Below, in pieces: positions 47,585 to 57,190 of a DNA stretch of 64,000 nt (its first letter is position 1; every line of letters begins with the position of its first letter). The stretch spans positions 17,549 through 81,548 of the forward strand of contig NZ_JADEWT010000016.1 in NCBI RefSeq assembly GCF_015207505.1. The letters are read 5' to 3'. The position numbers were made by a program, and so were the translations under genes. The notes beneath the pieces are model-generated. The model saw only the letters and a list, made by a program, of their open reading frames with translations. It had not been told where the DNA came from and did not search any database. The DNA comes from Tychonema sp. LEGE 06208 (GTDB lineage: Bacteria; Cyanobacteriota; Cyanobacteriia; Cyanobacteriales; Microcoleaceae).

Positions 47585-48907
47585 GTGGGTAGGGATATCA
47601 CTGAGGAACAGCGCATAAAAAAACGTCAAGCAGCACAGTATGCAGTAGCTCGTATTATGTCAGAAGCGGGTTCTTTAGAGAGCGCCACTCCGAAAATTTT
47701 CCAAGCTATTTGTGAAAGTTTGGGATGGGATATTGGCGAGCTTTGGACGCCTGTGGATGAAAAAGAGAGTAAATTTGATGCGGAAAATAGCCGCGACAAA
47801 ATACCTTTTTTGTTGGCTGCACCAGATAATGTTATTGAAAATATTCCTTTTTTGGTGCGAGTGGGAGTTTGGCGCAGGGGGACTGAAGTTGGGGAGTTTG
47901 TGGAAAATTGCCAGCAGATTAATCTAGAGCCTGGTGCGGGTTTACCGGGAATAGTTTGGAACACTGGTTTTCCGCAATGGATTACGGATATTCTCAAAGA
48001 TCGCAATTGTGTGCGATCGCACTTAGCAGCCAAAGCAGGATTGCGATCGGCTTTTGGGTTCCCGATTCGCGCCAGCCGTCAAGTGGTAGGGGTAATGACT
48101 TTTTTCTGCCAGGAAAAACAGCCTCTCGATGAAGATTTGCTTGAGATGATGGCTGCTGTCGGTTCTCAATTAGGGCAGTTTGTCAAGCGCAAATATGCAG
48201 AGAAAGAACTGCAAGAAGCCGAAGCTTCAATCCGATTTTTGTACGAGCAAGAAAAACGGCAAAGCGAAGAATTAGCCCAGCAAAACTTAGCTTTAGAACA
48301 GGCGAAATTAGAGTTAGAAGCTGCTAACCAAACATTGCAAGAACTCGCATCTATTGACGGTTTGACTCAGATTGCTAACCGTCGCAGTTTTGACAAAGCA
48401 TTAAAATCGGAGTGGCAGCGGATGGCTAGAGAGACAGCGCCACTGTCTTTGCTTTTGCTGGATATCGATTTTTTCAAACTTTACAACGATCGCTACGGGC
48501 ATCAAAGAGGCGACGAATGTTTAAAAAAAGTAGCTAAAATTTTAGAGAAAAATGCTAGGCGGGGAGGCGATTTATCTGCCCGCTACGGTGGCGAAGAATT
48601 TGCGGTAATTTTGTCGCGGACTGAGGTTAAGGGAGCTATGCGGGTAGCTGAATTAATTCGCAGCGATTTGAATGCTGCGGAAATTCTTCATGCTGATTCC
48701 AAGGTAAGTAAGTTTGTGACTCTCAGTATCGGAGTCACTAATGTTGTGCCTGCTGTCGGTTTATCCATTGAGGGGTTAATTGGAGAAGCCGATCGCGCGC
48801 TGTATCGAGCTAAACTAGAAGGGCGCGATCGCATAGTTTGCTTAGAATACAATCAAGAATTTCAGGGCCCGAAAGGAGTATTTTCTGATGATCGTGAGAG
48901 AAGCTAA
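47585..48907 (+). CDS. GAF-GGDEF diguanylate cyclase, probably 5'-truncated
   Basis: A 440-residue protein that should make cyclic di-GMP. It begins GRDITEEQRIKK, the usual end of a PAS domain (often GVGRDITERK), and the frame reads IFGV just before, then a stop. The rest of the PAS is missing, so the gene seems shortened at its 5' end, with GTG 47585 as the only start and no ribosome site. A GAF domain (about 15-205) follows, then a coiled coil (about 205-260). The GGDEF domain (about 262-430) has LLLDIDFFKLYNDRYGH and RYGGEEFAVIL. An RxxD product-inhibition site (RGGD) lies five residues before GGEEF, so the catalytic part looks active. Confidence 0.82.
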   Translation: MGRDITEEQRIKKRQAAQYAVARIMSEAGSLESATPKIFQAICESLGWDIGELWTPVDEKESKFDAENSRDKIPFLLAAPDNVIENIPFLVRVGVWRRGTEVGEFVENCQQINLEPGAGLPGIVWNTGFPQWITDILKDRNCVRSHLAAKAGLRSAFGFPIRASRQVVGVMTFFCQEKQPLDEDLLEMMAAVGSQLGQFVKRKYAEKELQEAEASIRFLYEQEKRQSEELAQQNLALEQAKLELEAANQTLQELASIDGLTQIANRRSFDKALKSEWQRMARETAPLSLLLLDIDFFKLYNDRYGHQRGDECLKKVAKILEKNARRGGDLSARYGGEEFAVILSRTEVKGAMRVAELIRSDLNAAEILHADSKVSKFVTLSIGVTNVVPAVGLSIEGLIGEADRALYRAKLEGRDRIVCLEYNQEFQGPKGVFSDDRERS

Positions 48908-49421
48908 AATTGCTGACGCACCTGCAATTGCCCGAGTCAATCTAGACACTTGGCGGACAGCTTACCGAAAATTTTTACCAGCGGATTACCTCGCGCAACT
49001 GTCATATCAAAAACGAGAAAACAACTGGCAAGAAATCCTGTCAAACGTCAAAAATACTGGGGATTTTGTCTGCGTTGCTGAGAATGAATCCGGGCAAATT
49101 GTGGGTTTTGCTGCGGGCGGCTGCGAGCGTACTGGCAAATATGTTTATCAAGGAGAATTATTTGCTATTTATATTTTGGAGGAATATCAGCGTCAGGGAA
49201 TCGGACAGCAACTTGTGAAAAAAGTTGCTACAAAATTGGCAGAATTAAATTTGAATTCGATGCTGGTTTGGGTACTGGGAGACAATTCAGCCTGCAAATT
49301 TTATGAATTTTTGGGAGGTGAAAAAGTGGACGAACACCAAACAAATAAAGCAGGAGTTGCTGTCAAGGAAATTGCCTACGGGTGGACTGATATCGCAGTG
49401 CTGACAAACAGGCCTGCATGA
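48888..49421 (+). CDS. GNAT-family N-acetyltransferase
   Basis: A 177-residue acetyl-CoA-dependent transferase. It starts MIVREAKIADAPAIARVNLD; the acetyl-CoA loop is EEYQRQGIGQQLVKKV (Q/R-x2-G-x-G), and the late strand MLVWVLGDNSACKFYEFLGG is typical. Substrate is unknown. ATG 48888 has AAGGAG about 10 bp upstream and overlaps the end of the cyclase gene by 20 bp, so translation is coupled. No link to cyclic di-GMP can be claimed. Confidence 0.88.
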   Translation: MIVREAKIADAPAIARVNLDTWRTAYRKFLPADYLAQLSYQKRENNWQEILSNVKNTGDFVCVAENESGQIVGFAAGGCERTGKYVYQGELFAIYILEEYQRQGIGQQLVKKVATKLAELNLNSMLVWVLGDNSACKFYEFLGGEKVDEHQTNKAGVAVKEIAYGWTDIAVLTNRPA

Positions 49422-49441
49422 GCCGTAAATTGGCATTTTTA

Positions 49442-50503
49442 TCAATCATCGATTAAACTTCCCCTCTTCATTTGTTCCCGTTCGATTGCCTCAAACAAAG
49501 CTCGAAAATTGCCAGCCCCAAAACCTCCAGCTTGCACCTGTTTGCCGTTAACTAAAGAAACTCGGCGCTCAATAATCTCGAAAAAGAAAGTCGGTTCGTC
49601 AAAAATTGGCTGGGTAAAGATTTGCAACAGCATTGCTGCGGGAGCATCTTCTTGCCAATCTGCCAAAACTTGAGACTCTGCAATTGCTCGCCAATCTGCG
49701 GGCAGATAGTTTTGCCGCTGTTGCAATTCGGAGTAATATGTTAAAGGAACTGGCAGAAAAGGCAAACCGCGCGATCGCAAATCGGTAACAACCCCTACAA
49801 TATTAGCAGTTTGTAAAGCCATGTGCTGAATTCCTGACCCCCGATTTGCACTCAAAAACTCTTGAATTTGAGAATTAGTCGATGCCGGTTCGTTAATCGG
49901 GAATTGCGCCCCACCTTCAGCGTGCATCATCACTTGGCTTCGCAAGGCCGAATTTTCAGTCTTAATGTCAAAATTTTGCTGCGGCGTAAAACCTAATATT
50001 TTTTGATACCAACTAACAGCACTTGACAAATCGCCCGATTCAACATTTAAAACTACGTGGTCGATTAAGGTAAACAGCGACAGCTTACCAGAAGCGGGTA
50101 GCGCTAAATTTTCTTCTATTGGCTCAACCAGCGTGTGGCTTAAATCTCCCCAACCAGCGATTTTTGCCAGTTTAAAACAGCCTGCTGCTGTTAGGTTCTT
50201 TTGAATCGGTTCCAGAATTTGAGCGCCTGCTGCAGCCGCTCTAGCTACTGCTAATTCGATATTTTTTACCCGAAAACCCACATCGGCAATTCCGGGAGGA
50301 TGAAACTTCAACCAACTAGCGGCGGGACTAGCGGGTGTCAGGGGTGAAGATAAAACAAAACATACATTACCGCTGCTGACAGATTCAGTGCTAGTGTGGC
50401 TGTTGGAAGAACCTGCGATTGATTTAAAGCCTAAGTGGCTGACAAACCAGTCGCGGGATACTTTAGCATTTTCAACGTAAAACAGAATGCGATCGAATTC
50501 CAT
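49442..50503 (-). CDS. hppD: 4-hydroxyphenylpyruvate dioxygenase
   Basis: Converts 4-hydroxyphenylpyruvate to homogentisate with Fe(II) and O2, the entry to tocopherol in cyanobacteria. Two VOC halves are seen. The N-terminal half starts EFDRILFYVENAKVSRDWFV. The C-terminal half carries the Fe ligands in LIDHVVLNVESGDL (His), GIQHMALQTANI (His) and TFFFEIIERR (Glu). PFLPVPLTYYSEL and the ending ERRVSLVNGK..GGFGAGNFRALFEAIE are typical. The ATG at 50503 is preferred to a TTG two codons upstream. 353 residues fit the family. Confidence 0.88.
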   Translation of the reverse strand: MEFDRILFYVENAKVSRDWFVSHLGFKSIAGSSNSHTSTESVSSGNVCFVLSSPLTPASPAASWLKFHPPGIADVGFRVKNIELAVARAAAAGAQILEPIQKNLTAAGCFKLAKIAGWGDLSHTLVEPIEENLALPASGKLSLFTLIDHVVLNVESGDLSSAVSWYQKILGFTPQQNFDIKTENSALRSQVMMHAEGGAQFPINEPASTNSQIQEFLSANRGSGIQHMALQTANIVGVVTDLRSRGLPFLPVPLTYYSELQQRQNYLPADWRAIAESQVLADWQEDAPAAMLLQIFTQPIFDEPTFFFEIIERRVSLVNGKQVQAGGFGAGNFRALFEAIEREQMKRGSLIDD

Positions 50504-50926
50504 AATCAATAATTGAAAATGGAAACTGAGGAAGGGAAAATCGGCTGATTTTCAGTGGAAAACTGCAAGATAGGGACAGAGTAATGGATATTTTTCATAT
50601 TTTTCATATTTTTCTCGTGCGCGCTACTAATAATAACCTCAAGATTGAATATTATAACTCTCTCTCAAGGTATAAAGACATCGGCACTTAAAAAAAAATA
50701 GGTGTCTGGGATAACTTGAGTTTGGTGGCACTGCCTTAGCCCAGTAGATTTTAGAGTTTAGATTTTAGCTTTACTCCACAGATGAATCTGGAACATTGAA
50801 CTTGTGTCTAAAATGTTGGGAGAATCTATGAATTAAGGCTGGGATTGTACTTGTTTTGGGGTCAATCGGTGCGATAAGAATATCATACAAACTGAATCGG
50901 TGCGCCTCGGCGCACCCTACAAACTA
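50504..50926. other. spacer with ttttcat repeats and GGTGCGCC hairpin
   Basis: Holds three tandem tttttcata units (50588-50614) and a GGTGCGCC..GGCGCACC hairpin (50898-50918) starting 8 bp after the SDR stop, which may end that transcript. The rest shows nothing. Confidence 0.6.
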
Positions 50927-51634
50927 CTAGAAAAATAAATGACTTTCCGGCTGAATATTAATCTCCAGCGGCACAGCTTGCGGGTCAGATGAAAGAGCAA
51001 ACATAATCGCATTTGCAGCGGTTTCGGTACTCAGCATTTTTGAGCGGTCTACCTTCAAACTCACATTATCCCAAAACGGAGAATCCACCCCACCAAAATA
51101 GAATAGTGTAAATTTAATGCCGTAGCGGCGCAGCTCATCTGCCATGCACTTGCTAAAACCAACTACTCCAAACTTTGAAGCACAATAAGCAGTTCCCATC
51201 GCCATCGAATGCTTGCCCAAAATCCCGATGACATTGCAGATGTGACCGGATTTGCGCTCTTTCATCACATTCGCGGCGGCTTGAGATGTGTAAAAACTGC
51301 CTTTCAAGTTCAAGTCAAGCATCGCATCTAAATCAGCGGGTTCTAACTTGTTCCACTGCTTGAGAATTCCGGCACCGGCGGCGTTTATGAGGGCATCAAT
51401 TTGTCCGAAATGTTCGACAGTTTTTTGCATCAGCGTCTCGACTTGCGACAAGTCGGTGATGTCTGTAGGTACGCACAGTACCTCTGTTGTTGAAAGTTCG
51501 CTTGCTAAAGCATCTAATTTACTGCTGTCTCTGGCGGCGAGCACTAGCGTCGCACCCGCATCGGCGAGTTTGCGGGCTACTGCTGAACCGATGCCGCCAG
51601 TCGCACCCACCACAACCACAACTTTGTCCTGCAT
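50927..51634 (-). CDS. short-chain dehydrogenase/reductase
   Basis: A 235-residue classical SDR. The dinucleotide motif is [21 protein letters not shown] (TG-x3-GIG variant) near the N-terminus, then AARDSS where an NADP-preferring Arg sits, NAAGAG, and the catalytic YCASKFG (Tyr-x3-Lys) with [10 protein letters not shown] supplying the Ser region. The C-terminus [13 protein letters not shown] is short. Substrate unknown. Close to HPPD on the same strand but separated by 423 bp, so a shared operon is unlikely. Confidence 0.87.
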   Translation of the reverse strand: MQDKVVVVVGATGGIGSAVARKLADAGATLVLAARDSSKLDALASELSTTEVLCVPTDITDLSQVETLMQKTVEHFGQIDALINAAGAGILKQWNKLEPADLDAMLDLNLKGSFYTSQAAANVMKERKSGHICNVIGILGKHSMAMGTAYCASKFGVVGFSKCMADELRRYGIKFTLFYFGGVDSPFWDNVSLKVDRSKMLSTETAANAIMFALSSDPQAVPLEINIQPESHLFF

Positions 51635-51676
51635 ATCCCTTTACATTTCTTTACGTCCAGATTGTATGATAACTCA

Positions 51677-52008
51677 AGTTATTGGGTATTGGGAATTGGG
51701 AATTGGGAATTGGGAATTGGGAATTGGGAATTGGGAATTGGGAATTGGGAATTGGGAATTGGGAATTGGGAATTGGGCGGAGCGAAGCGGAGGGATGGGG
51801 AATTGGGCGGAGCGAAGCGGAGGGATTGGAAATTGGAAATTGGGGAACCAATAACCAATAACAAATAACCAATAACAAATAACCAATAACCAATAACCAA
51901 TAACCAATAACAAATAACCAATAACAAATAACCAATAACAAATAACCAATAACCAATAACAAATAACCAATAACCAATAACCAATAACCAATAACCAATA
52001 ACCAATAA
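51677..52008. repeat. heptamer arrays: GGGAATT, GGCGGAGCGAAGC pair, CCAATAA/CAAATAA
   Basis: About 14 copies of gggaatt (51680-51777), then two copies of a gggcggagcgaagcggagg unit (51775-51825), then about 23 ccaataa/caaataa heptamers reaching the stop codon of the NYN gene (52009). Long open frames across it are artefacts of period 7. Confidence 0.92.
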
Positions 52009-53403
52009 TTAATTTAGGGAAACTTGCCAGCCTTTTTCGCTTTTTTTTAGCTTGAGAGAAGTGCATGATTGCAAAAAGTTAGGGAGTTTTCTGCCAAAAT
52101 TAAATTCTTTAATTGTTTGGGTAATTTGTTTGCCGTATTGTCTGTGAAATTCGCTGCCTACATTGGAGAGAAATACAGAATTTTGAGGAGAGTTGTCGGT
52201 TAAGTCGCTAACTATTTTGACTATAGCTTTTTCCAAGTCTTCGAGAGAATTAATATTGGTTAAGCTGGTCGGTGCTGTTTGGGTGTGATTCACATTTTCT
52301 TTGTTAAGTATGGGCGGTGGGGGGGGTGATTTAACTTCAAAGAGAGTGACATAAGTTTGAGATTTTTCTGAGGGTTTGTGAAGAACAAAATCGGTGGGAT
52401 ATTTGAGAAATATATCTCTGGTTTTAGTTCCTAAGAGATGCTGGGCAACTATTTGATTTAGGACTAAACCGTAATTTTCTGTAAATAAAGCTGAAATTGT
52501 GGAAATCTTAATCCACTGGGTTGAGGTGAGCTTTTGCTCTTTTTTGATTAATTCTTTTAGCTGAATAACTAATTGTTCTACGGGTGTTATTTCGGGTAAA
52601 GTCACGAGGGAATGGGTTTCCACTTGTCCGGTTTTACTGTTTAAAACTATGATTTGATCTATTTGCTTGCGGACTTGAAATACGGTTAATCCGTGGGCTT
52701 GTAGTGTATTGCTGAGGTGGGTGAGGGCGCGATCGGACGAACAGACAAAAATCTCTTTTGCTGTGGGATAATGTACGAAAATTGATGCGCCTACTGTTGC
52801 CATTTTTAAGTCGGCGCTGTCTTTACCGGGGGGGACGTGAATCAGTTGATAGCCGCGCTGGTGAAATTCGGTATCTTTTTTGCCCATGCTGCGCCAGTTG
52901 GCAAAGGCTACTTTGATTTGGATGGGATAGTGGCAAATTCCTTCTAGGAATTTTTCGGTTTCGATGGTGAGTTGCAAGTTTTCGACATCTAGCAGCAAGA
53001 TGGCTATGCCGACAGGAAGCGAATGTGTTTGGTTTGCGGTGGGATTTGGAGGTTTTGGGGAAACTGAGTTTTGTGATGGGGCTGTGGCTAGCTGCTGAAT
53101 TTGGGCAAATATTTTGCTGAATTGAGATGAATTAATGAATTCTGGAATCAGCAGAATTTGGAGATATTTTTTCGCAGTCTGCAGCAGGGATTTGGTATCG
53201 CTGGCTACTTGGAAACTTTTGGTCAATTTTTCAATCAAAACTGACTGAAAATCAGGTTTGGCCCAGGGGGTTTTCCTGTATTTTTCAGCTATCCATTCGG
53301 GATGTTGTTCCTGAATGGTAATTAGTGTTTGAGCGATATAGCGACTGATGGCGCTGAATGCGACTGATTCTTGAGTGGCTAGGAAGGAAGTTCGATCGGG
53401 CAT
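52009..53403 (-). CDS. NYN-domain protein with C-terminal OST-HTH-like domain (paralog 1)
   Basis: A 464-residue protein. The NYN (PIN-like nuclease) core at about 135-265 has AILLLDVENLQLTI (Asp), HVPPGKDSADLKMATVG (Asp) and EIFVCSSDRALTHL (Asp), so the acidic metal site looks intact. The N-terminal 130 residues are helical. The C-terminal region has LEDLEKAIVKIVSDL and a winged OST-HTH/LOTUS-like part (SNVGSEFHRQYGKQIT, LKKSEKGWQVSLN). The pattern suggests an RNA-processing or RNA-binding protein. A paralog (60119-61309) with the same layout lies 7 kb away. Targets unknown. Confidence 0.8.
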   Translation of the reverse strand: MPDRTSFLATQESVAFSAISRYIAQTLITIQEQHPEWIAEKYRKTPWAKPDFQSVLIEKLTKSFQVASDTKSLLQTAKKYLQILLIPEFINSSQFSKIFAQIQQLATAPSQNSVSPKPPNPTANQTHSLPVGIAILLLDVENLQLTIETEKFLEGICHYPIQIKVAFANWRSMGKKDTEFHQRGYQLIHVPPGKDSADLKMATVGASIFVHYPTAKEIFVCSSDRALTHLSNTLQAHGLTVFQVRKQIDQIIVLNSKTGQVETHSLVTLPEITPVEQLVIQLKELIKKEQKLTSTQWIKISTISALFTENYGLVLNQIVAQHLLGTKTRDIFLKYPTDFVLHKPSEKSQTYVTLFEVKSPPPPPILNKENVNHTQTAPTSLTNINSLEDLEKAIVKIVSDLTDNSPQNSVFLSNVGSEFHRQYGKQITQTIKEFNFGRKLPNFLQSCTSLKLKKSEKGWQVSLN

Positions 53404-53445
53404 GGCCCTCTACAATGCGGGATGGTGTCTCAATCTATCATAATG

Positions 53446-54717
53446 TTAGTTTCTTGTCGGCGGCCGGACGATCGCCCGCCAAATCCAACCTGCTGCAATT
53501 AACGCCAACCCAGTCAGCCAAATTTGCCTCTCCACCCAAAAAGCCAGAAACAGACACGCAGCCAATCCAACCCAAGCCAGCCACTGCGGGTAAAGCCTTT
53601 GGGCGGGGGAAAGTTGCAGCGCTGCGAGGTTGGTGATAGCGTAGTAGATCAAAACGCTAAAGGCACTGAATGACCAAGTGGTTTTGACATCGCCGACTAA
53701 AATTAAAAGTGCGATCGTAATTTCGACAAATACCACAGCCACATAGGGCGTTGTGCCCGAGGGATTCAGCCGCGCCAAGACTCTGGGCACATCCAGCCGC
53801 CGCCCCATCGCCAGCCAGACGCGCGACAAGCCTAAAATTAAGTTCAGCAATACTCCCAGCATGGCAGTAATTGCCCCGACGGCTAGCAGTTGAGAAACTC
53901 CCGGAGTGGGGAAACTGCGGGCGAGGACTTCCAAAGGTGCAGCCGTGCTGTCTGTTTGCAGGGACAATTTATCAGATCCCCCCACGCCTGCGACAACTAT
54001 TGCTACCCCCACGTAAAGCAGCATTGTCAGCACCAAAGTGAAAATTATGGCTTTGGGAATGGTTTCCCTCGGTTCCCGCACTTCCTCGCTCATTGTGGTG
54101 ATGCGGGCGTAACCGCTATAAGCGACAAACATCAGGGCGGTGGCCTGGAGGATGGAGCCGATCGAACTATCATTTTGTACAGTGGCTATTTCCCATCTGA
54201 TTTCTGGTAAACCTGCAGCGATAAAGACAGCCAGAGATAAGAGTGTAACTGAGACTGTGACAGTATTGGCAATATTCGATCGCCTGATTCCGGTTAAGAC
54301 AATTAAAGTTAGGGCGGCGAGGGCGATTAATGCTGTTAGGATCAGGTAAGTGCGATCGGTAACACCAACTGCATTTAAAAAATACCCCGCAAAACCCAAA
54401 GCAGCAGTAGCAGCAGAAGCCGTTTTAGCCAACAAAAACATCCAGCCGGCAGTAAAACCCAGCCAAGGATTGAGATATTTGTAACCATATTCATAAGTAC
54501 CGCCGCTAACAGGGTGACTCGCCGCTAATTGAGCGCTATTCAAGCCGTTACAAACAGCAACCAAAGCAGCGATACCTACAGCCAAAATCACTCCCGGCCC
54601 CGCAATTTCCGCCGCAATTCCGATACTCACAAATACTCCCGTGCCCACGATTGAGCCGAGTCCCATGAGAGTAGCGCCAAAAACACCCAATTCTCGCTTT
54701 AGCAATGGTGAAGACAT
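53446..54717 (-). CDS. APC-family amino acid permease
   Basis: About 423 residues with 12 predicted membrane segments. It starts MSSPLLKRELGVFGATLMGL, and the first segment has the conserved GSIVGTGVFVSIGIA (substrate and Na+/H+ site loop of LeuT-fold transporters). Later IRRSNIANTVTVSVTLLSLA and EEVREPRETIPKAI are classic. The frame opens upstream to 54765, but those residues come from a gaagaagg repeat, so ATG 54717 is the start. Substrate is unspecified amino acids. It is convergent with nothing; it lies in the same orientation as the pst genes upstream. Confidence 0.87.
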   Translation of the reverse strand: MSSPLLKRELGVFGATLMGLGSIVGTGVFVSIGIAAEIAGPGVILAVGIAALVAVCNGLNSAQLAASHPVSGGTYEYGYKYLNPWLGFTAGWMFLLAKTASAATAALGFAGYFLNAVGVTDRTYLILTALIALAALTLIVLTGIRRSNIANTVTVSVTLLSLAVFIAAGLPEIRWEIATVQNDSSIGSILQATALMFVAYSGYARITTMSEEVREPRETIPKAIIFTLVLTMLLYVGVAIVVAGVGGSDKLSLQTDSTAAPLEVLARSFPTPGVSQLLAVGAITAMLGVLLNLILGLSRVWLAMGRRLDVPRVLARLNPSGTTPYVAVVFVEITIALLILVGDVKTTWSFSAFSVLIYYAITNLAALQLSPAQRLYPQWLAWVGLAACLFLAFWVERQIWLTGLALIAAGWIWRAIVRPPTRN

Positions 54718-54792
54718 ATAGCCAGATGTTGAAGGAAGAAGGAAGAAGGAAGAAGAAAATTGCAATTTCCCGCAATAGTTTCAGCAATTAAT

Positions 54793-54899
54793 AATATTAA
54801 TTCCGCTCTTCATCGGAATTATTCATATCTCTCTAGTCTCCCTCTGTGTTCTCTGTGTTCTCTGCGGTTAAATCATTCCGATGCAACCGGAAACGATAT
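54793..54899. mobile_element. ATATC..CATCGGAAT element, copy D, without heptamers
   Basis: Left end aatattaattccgctcttca plus tcggaatt; right end cattccgatgcaaccggaaa plus cgatat. The interior ctctgtgttctctgtgttct plus gcggttaaatc matches copy C reversed. Confidence 0.65.
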
Positions 54900-54937
54900 A
54901 ACGTCCCGTTGAACCTTGGCGGTTTCCATAACTATAG

Positions 54938-54996
54938 CAGGCAAGATGCGTGCTCCACAAAAATATTTGCCTGTTGTGGAACAGGCATCTTACCTG
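54938..54996. repeat. imperfect 23-bp stem hairpin
   Basis: Arms caggcaagatgcgtgctcca and its near-complement (20 of 23 pairs) surround 13 bases. It lies after pstB among gaagaagg heptamers (55083-55129); a termination role for the pst operon is possible. Confidence 0.5.
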
Positions 54997-55082
54997 TTCT
55001 GAAAAAGGTTCAAGGTGTAAGCAAGTAAATCCACTTAGTTAAAAGTAAGATACAGATGGCTAAAAAGCTTGCTGTATAAACA

Positions 55083-55129
55083 TTCTTCCTTCTTCCTTCT
55101 TCCTTCTTCCTTCTTCCTTCTTCCTTCTA
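55083..55129. repeat. ttcttcc heptamer array next to the pstB stop
   Basis: Six to seven tandem ttcttcc units end 5 bp before the pstB stop codon. Related arrays lie at 54735-54761 and 56157-56200. Confidence 0.85.
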
Positions 55130-55133
55130 CTTA

Positions 55134-55988
55134 TTAACCGAAACGGCCTTGAATATAATCCCTTGTACTCGAATTACTTGCAGAAGTAAAAATCCGACTT
55201 GTTGGCCCAAATTCCACCATGTGGCCGATGCGACTTTCATCAGTATTAAAGAAAGCCGTATAATCAGAAACCCGAGCCGCCTGCTGCATATTGTGCGTTA
55301 CAATCACCACAGTCAACTGCTGTCGCAGAGTCTGAAACAACTCCTCAATCTTCATAGTAGAAATCGGATCTAAAGCAGAACAAGGCTCATCCATCAGCAA
55401 AATTTTTGGCTTCACCGCCAAAGCGCGAGCAATACAAAGCCGCTGCTGCTGTCCGCCCGAAATCCCCTGCGCCGACTTCTTCAAATTGTCTTTCACTTCA
55501 TCCCAAAGCGCCGCACTTTTCAGGGCAGATTCCACAATTTCGTCTAACTCTGCTTTGCTTTTGCGACCAAAAATACGCACTCCGTAAGCAATATTATCGT
55601 AAATGCTCAGCGGAAAAGGATTCGGTCTTTGAAACACCATGCCCATTTGGCGGCGCAAACTATTAATATTGACTTTAGGACTGTAAATATCCTGTCCAAA
55701 AAACTCCACCCGGCCTTTTATTTGAACTTTTCCTTCCAATTCGCCTATGCGGTTGAGAGCTTTAAGAAATGTTGATTTGCCACAACCTGAAGGGCCGATA
55801 ATCGCCGTCACTTGCGGGTGAGGGATATTCATTGACAAATTTTCGAGCACTTTGTGAGTTCCGTAGGAGAAACTCAAGTCCTGAACCCGCAAGGCTGGCA
55901 TGGCATTTGGGTCGATTTCAGGAGTCGCGTCTTCTAAAAATTGGTCGCTATATTTGTCAGCTTTTAAGTTGCTTTTGGGTTTCATCAT
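55134..55988 (-). CDS. pstB: phosphate ABC transporter ATP-binding protein
   Basis: ATPase of the high-affinity phosphate importer PstSCAB. Walker A is GPSGCGKST, Q-loop GMVFQRPNPFPLSIYDNIAYG (PstB-specific NPFP), signature ISGGQQQRLCIARALAV, Walker B ILLMDEPCSALDP, and the H-loop is VIVTHNM. Length 284 includes an N-terminal extension of about 28 residues before LRVQDLSFSYG; an internal ATG (MPALRV) could be an alternative start. Last gene of pstS-pstC-pstA-pstB, 219 bp after pstA with a ttcttcc array in between, so it may need its own promoter or read-through. Confidence 0.94.
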   Translation of the reverse strand: MMKPKSNLKADKYSDQFLEDATPEIDPNAMPALRVQDLSFSYGTHKVLENLSMNIPHPQVTAIIGPSGCGKSTFLKALNRIGELEGKVQIKGRVEFFGQDIYSPKVNINSLRRQMGMVFQRPNPFPLSIYDNIAYGVRIFGRKSKAELDEIVESALKSAALWDEVKDNLKKSAQGISGGQQQRLCIARALAVKPKILLMDEPCSALDPISTMKIEELFQTLRQQLTVVIVTHNMQQAARVSDYTAFFNTDESRIGHMVEFGPTSRIFTSASNSSTRDYIQGRFG

Positions 55989-56207
55989 TTGCAGTTTTTC
56001 TAGTGTTGAATGTAGATTTTTAGTAGATGTAAAATATTACCTGATGGCATTATTTAGTTCGTCTTGATAGCTATGCACTCATTTCCGAAATCATGGATAG
56101 ACAAATAGCTGTTTTTACCCTTCTTTTACCCTGAGCGAAGCCCTTGGGATTCCCTCTTCTCTCTTCCTTCTTCCCTCTTCCTTCTTCCTTCTTCCTTCAC
56201 CAGCCAT

Positions 56208-57188
56208 TTACCTATCTTGCAAGCGTTTGCGAGTGACGGCGCGGGAGGCTAAGCTAGTAATTAAAACCATTCCCAAAAGGACAGAAGCAGCAGTCCACGC
56301 CAATTCGTTTTGTTCCTTGTAAGGAGAGCTGGCGTAACTGTATATTAATACTGACATAGAAGGAGTTGGAGTCAGCAGTGTCTCGGGAATTTCTTGGATT
56401 TTCGAGAGGGTTTCTGCGCCGATGGGAGACTGAACTATCTCGCCCAATTTCTCAACTAAAGGAGGCCAAAATTGGCTCGACAAGGCAGTTACAATTAGGG
56501 GTGCTGTTTCGCCGGCGGCGCGGGATGCTGCGAGTAAAATGCCTGTGGTAATAGTCGGAAGTGCTGAGGGAATAATAATCCGAAAAATAGTTTGAAAGCG
56601 CCCGCCTCCTAAACCTGCAGAAGCGAGGCGGTAAGAAGCAGGCACTAATTTTAATGCTTGTTCTGTTGTCAGCGCCACAACGGGCAGCATGATAATACCG
56701 AGAGCAATGCCGCCAGCTAATCCTGAAAATGCCTTGGTTGTTACAACAATTAAAGCGTAAGCAAACACACCGACAACAATTGAGGGAACGCTGCTGAGAA
56801 TGACGGTGATAAAACGGATGGTATTCGCCATTGCCTTGTTTTCTCTGCCAAATTCTGACAGAAATATTCCCGTCATTACGCCGATTGGGACGCTGATTAA
56901 TGTGGCAATTCCTACCATTAAAGCGGTGCCGAGAATCGCGTTAGCAAAGCCGTTGGGCTGGTCTTCAACTCCCACGGGTGCGGGCAGAGATACTAGCACT
57001 TCCCAGCTCAAATGTGTCAGTCCTTCCCCTAAAATTTTGTACAAAATAGCGAACAAAGGCAGCAGGGCTAGAGCTGTAAGAGCGAAGGCGATAACTGTCA
57101 TTCCCCGGCTGAACAAATTTCGGCTCAGCGACAGGGGGCTGTAGATTTCTGCATCCAGAATACTGTTTGATTTTTGTGCTTGACTCAT
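56208..57188 (-). CDS. pstA: phosphate ABC transporter permease PstA
   Basis: A 326-residue inner-membrane permease with six membrane segments. It has SVPSIVVGVFAYALIV, MLPVVALTTEQALKLVP and the ATPase-coupling loop SAGLGGGRFQTIFRIIIPSALP (EAA-type), with LLAASRAAGETAPLIVTAL after it. It forms the channel with PstC. Start ATG 57188 is two bases after the pstC stop, so the two are translationally linked. Confidence 0.93.
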   Translation of the reverse strand: MSQAQKSNSILDAEIYSPLSLSRNLFSRGMTVIAFALTALALLPLFAILYKILGEGLTHLSWEVLVSLPAPVGVEDQPNGFANAILGTALMVGIATLISVPIGVMTGIFLSEFGRENKAMANTIRFITVILSSVPSIVVGVFAYALIVVTTKAFSGLAGGIALGIIMLPVVALTTEQALKLVPASYRLASAGLGGGRFQTIFRIIIPSALPTITTGILLAASRAAGETAPLIVTALSSQFWPPLVEKLGEIVQSPIGAETLSKIQEIPETLLTPTPSMSVLIYSYASSPYKEQNELAWTAASVLLGMVLITSLASRAVTRKRLQDR

Positions 57189-57190
57189 CT

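Noticed and set aside
51651..52066. Open frames of the type GYWLLVIGYWLFV on both strands
   Set aside because: Also pure heptamer array translations, mimicking membrane segments.
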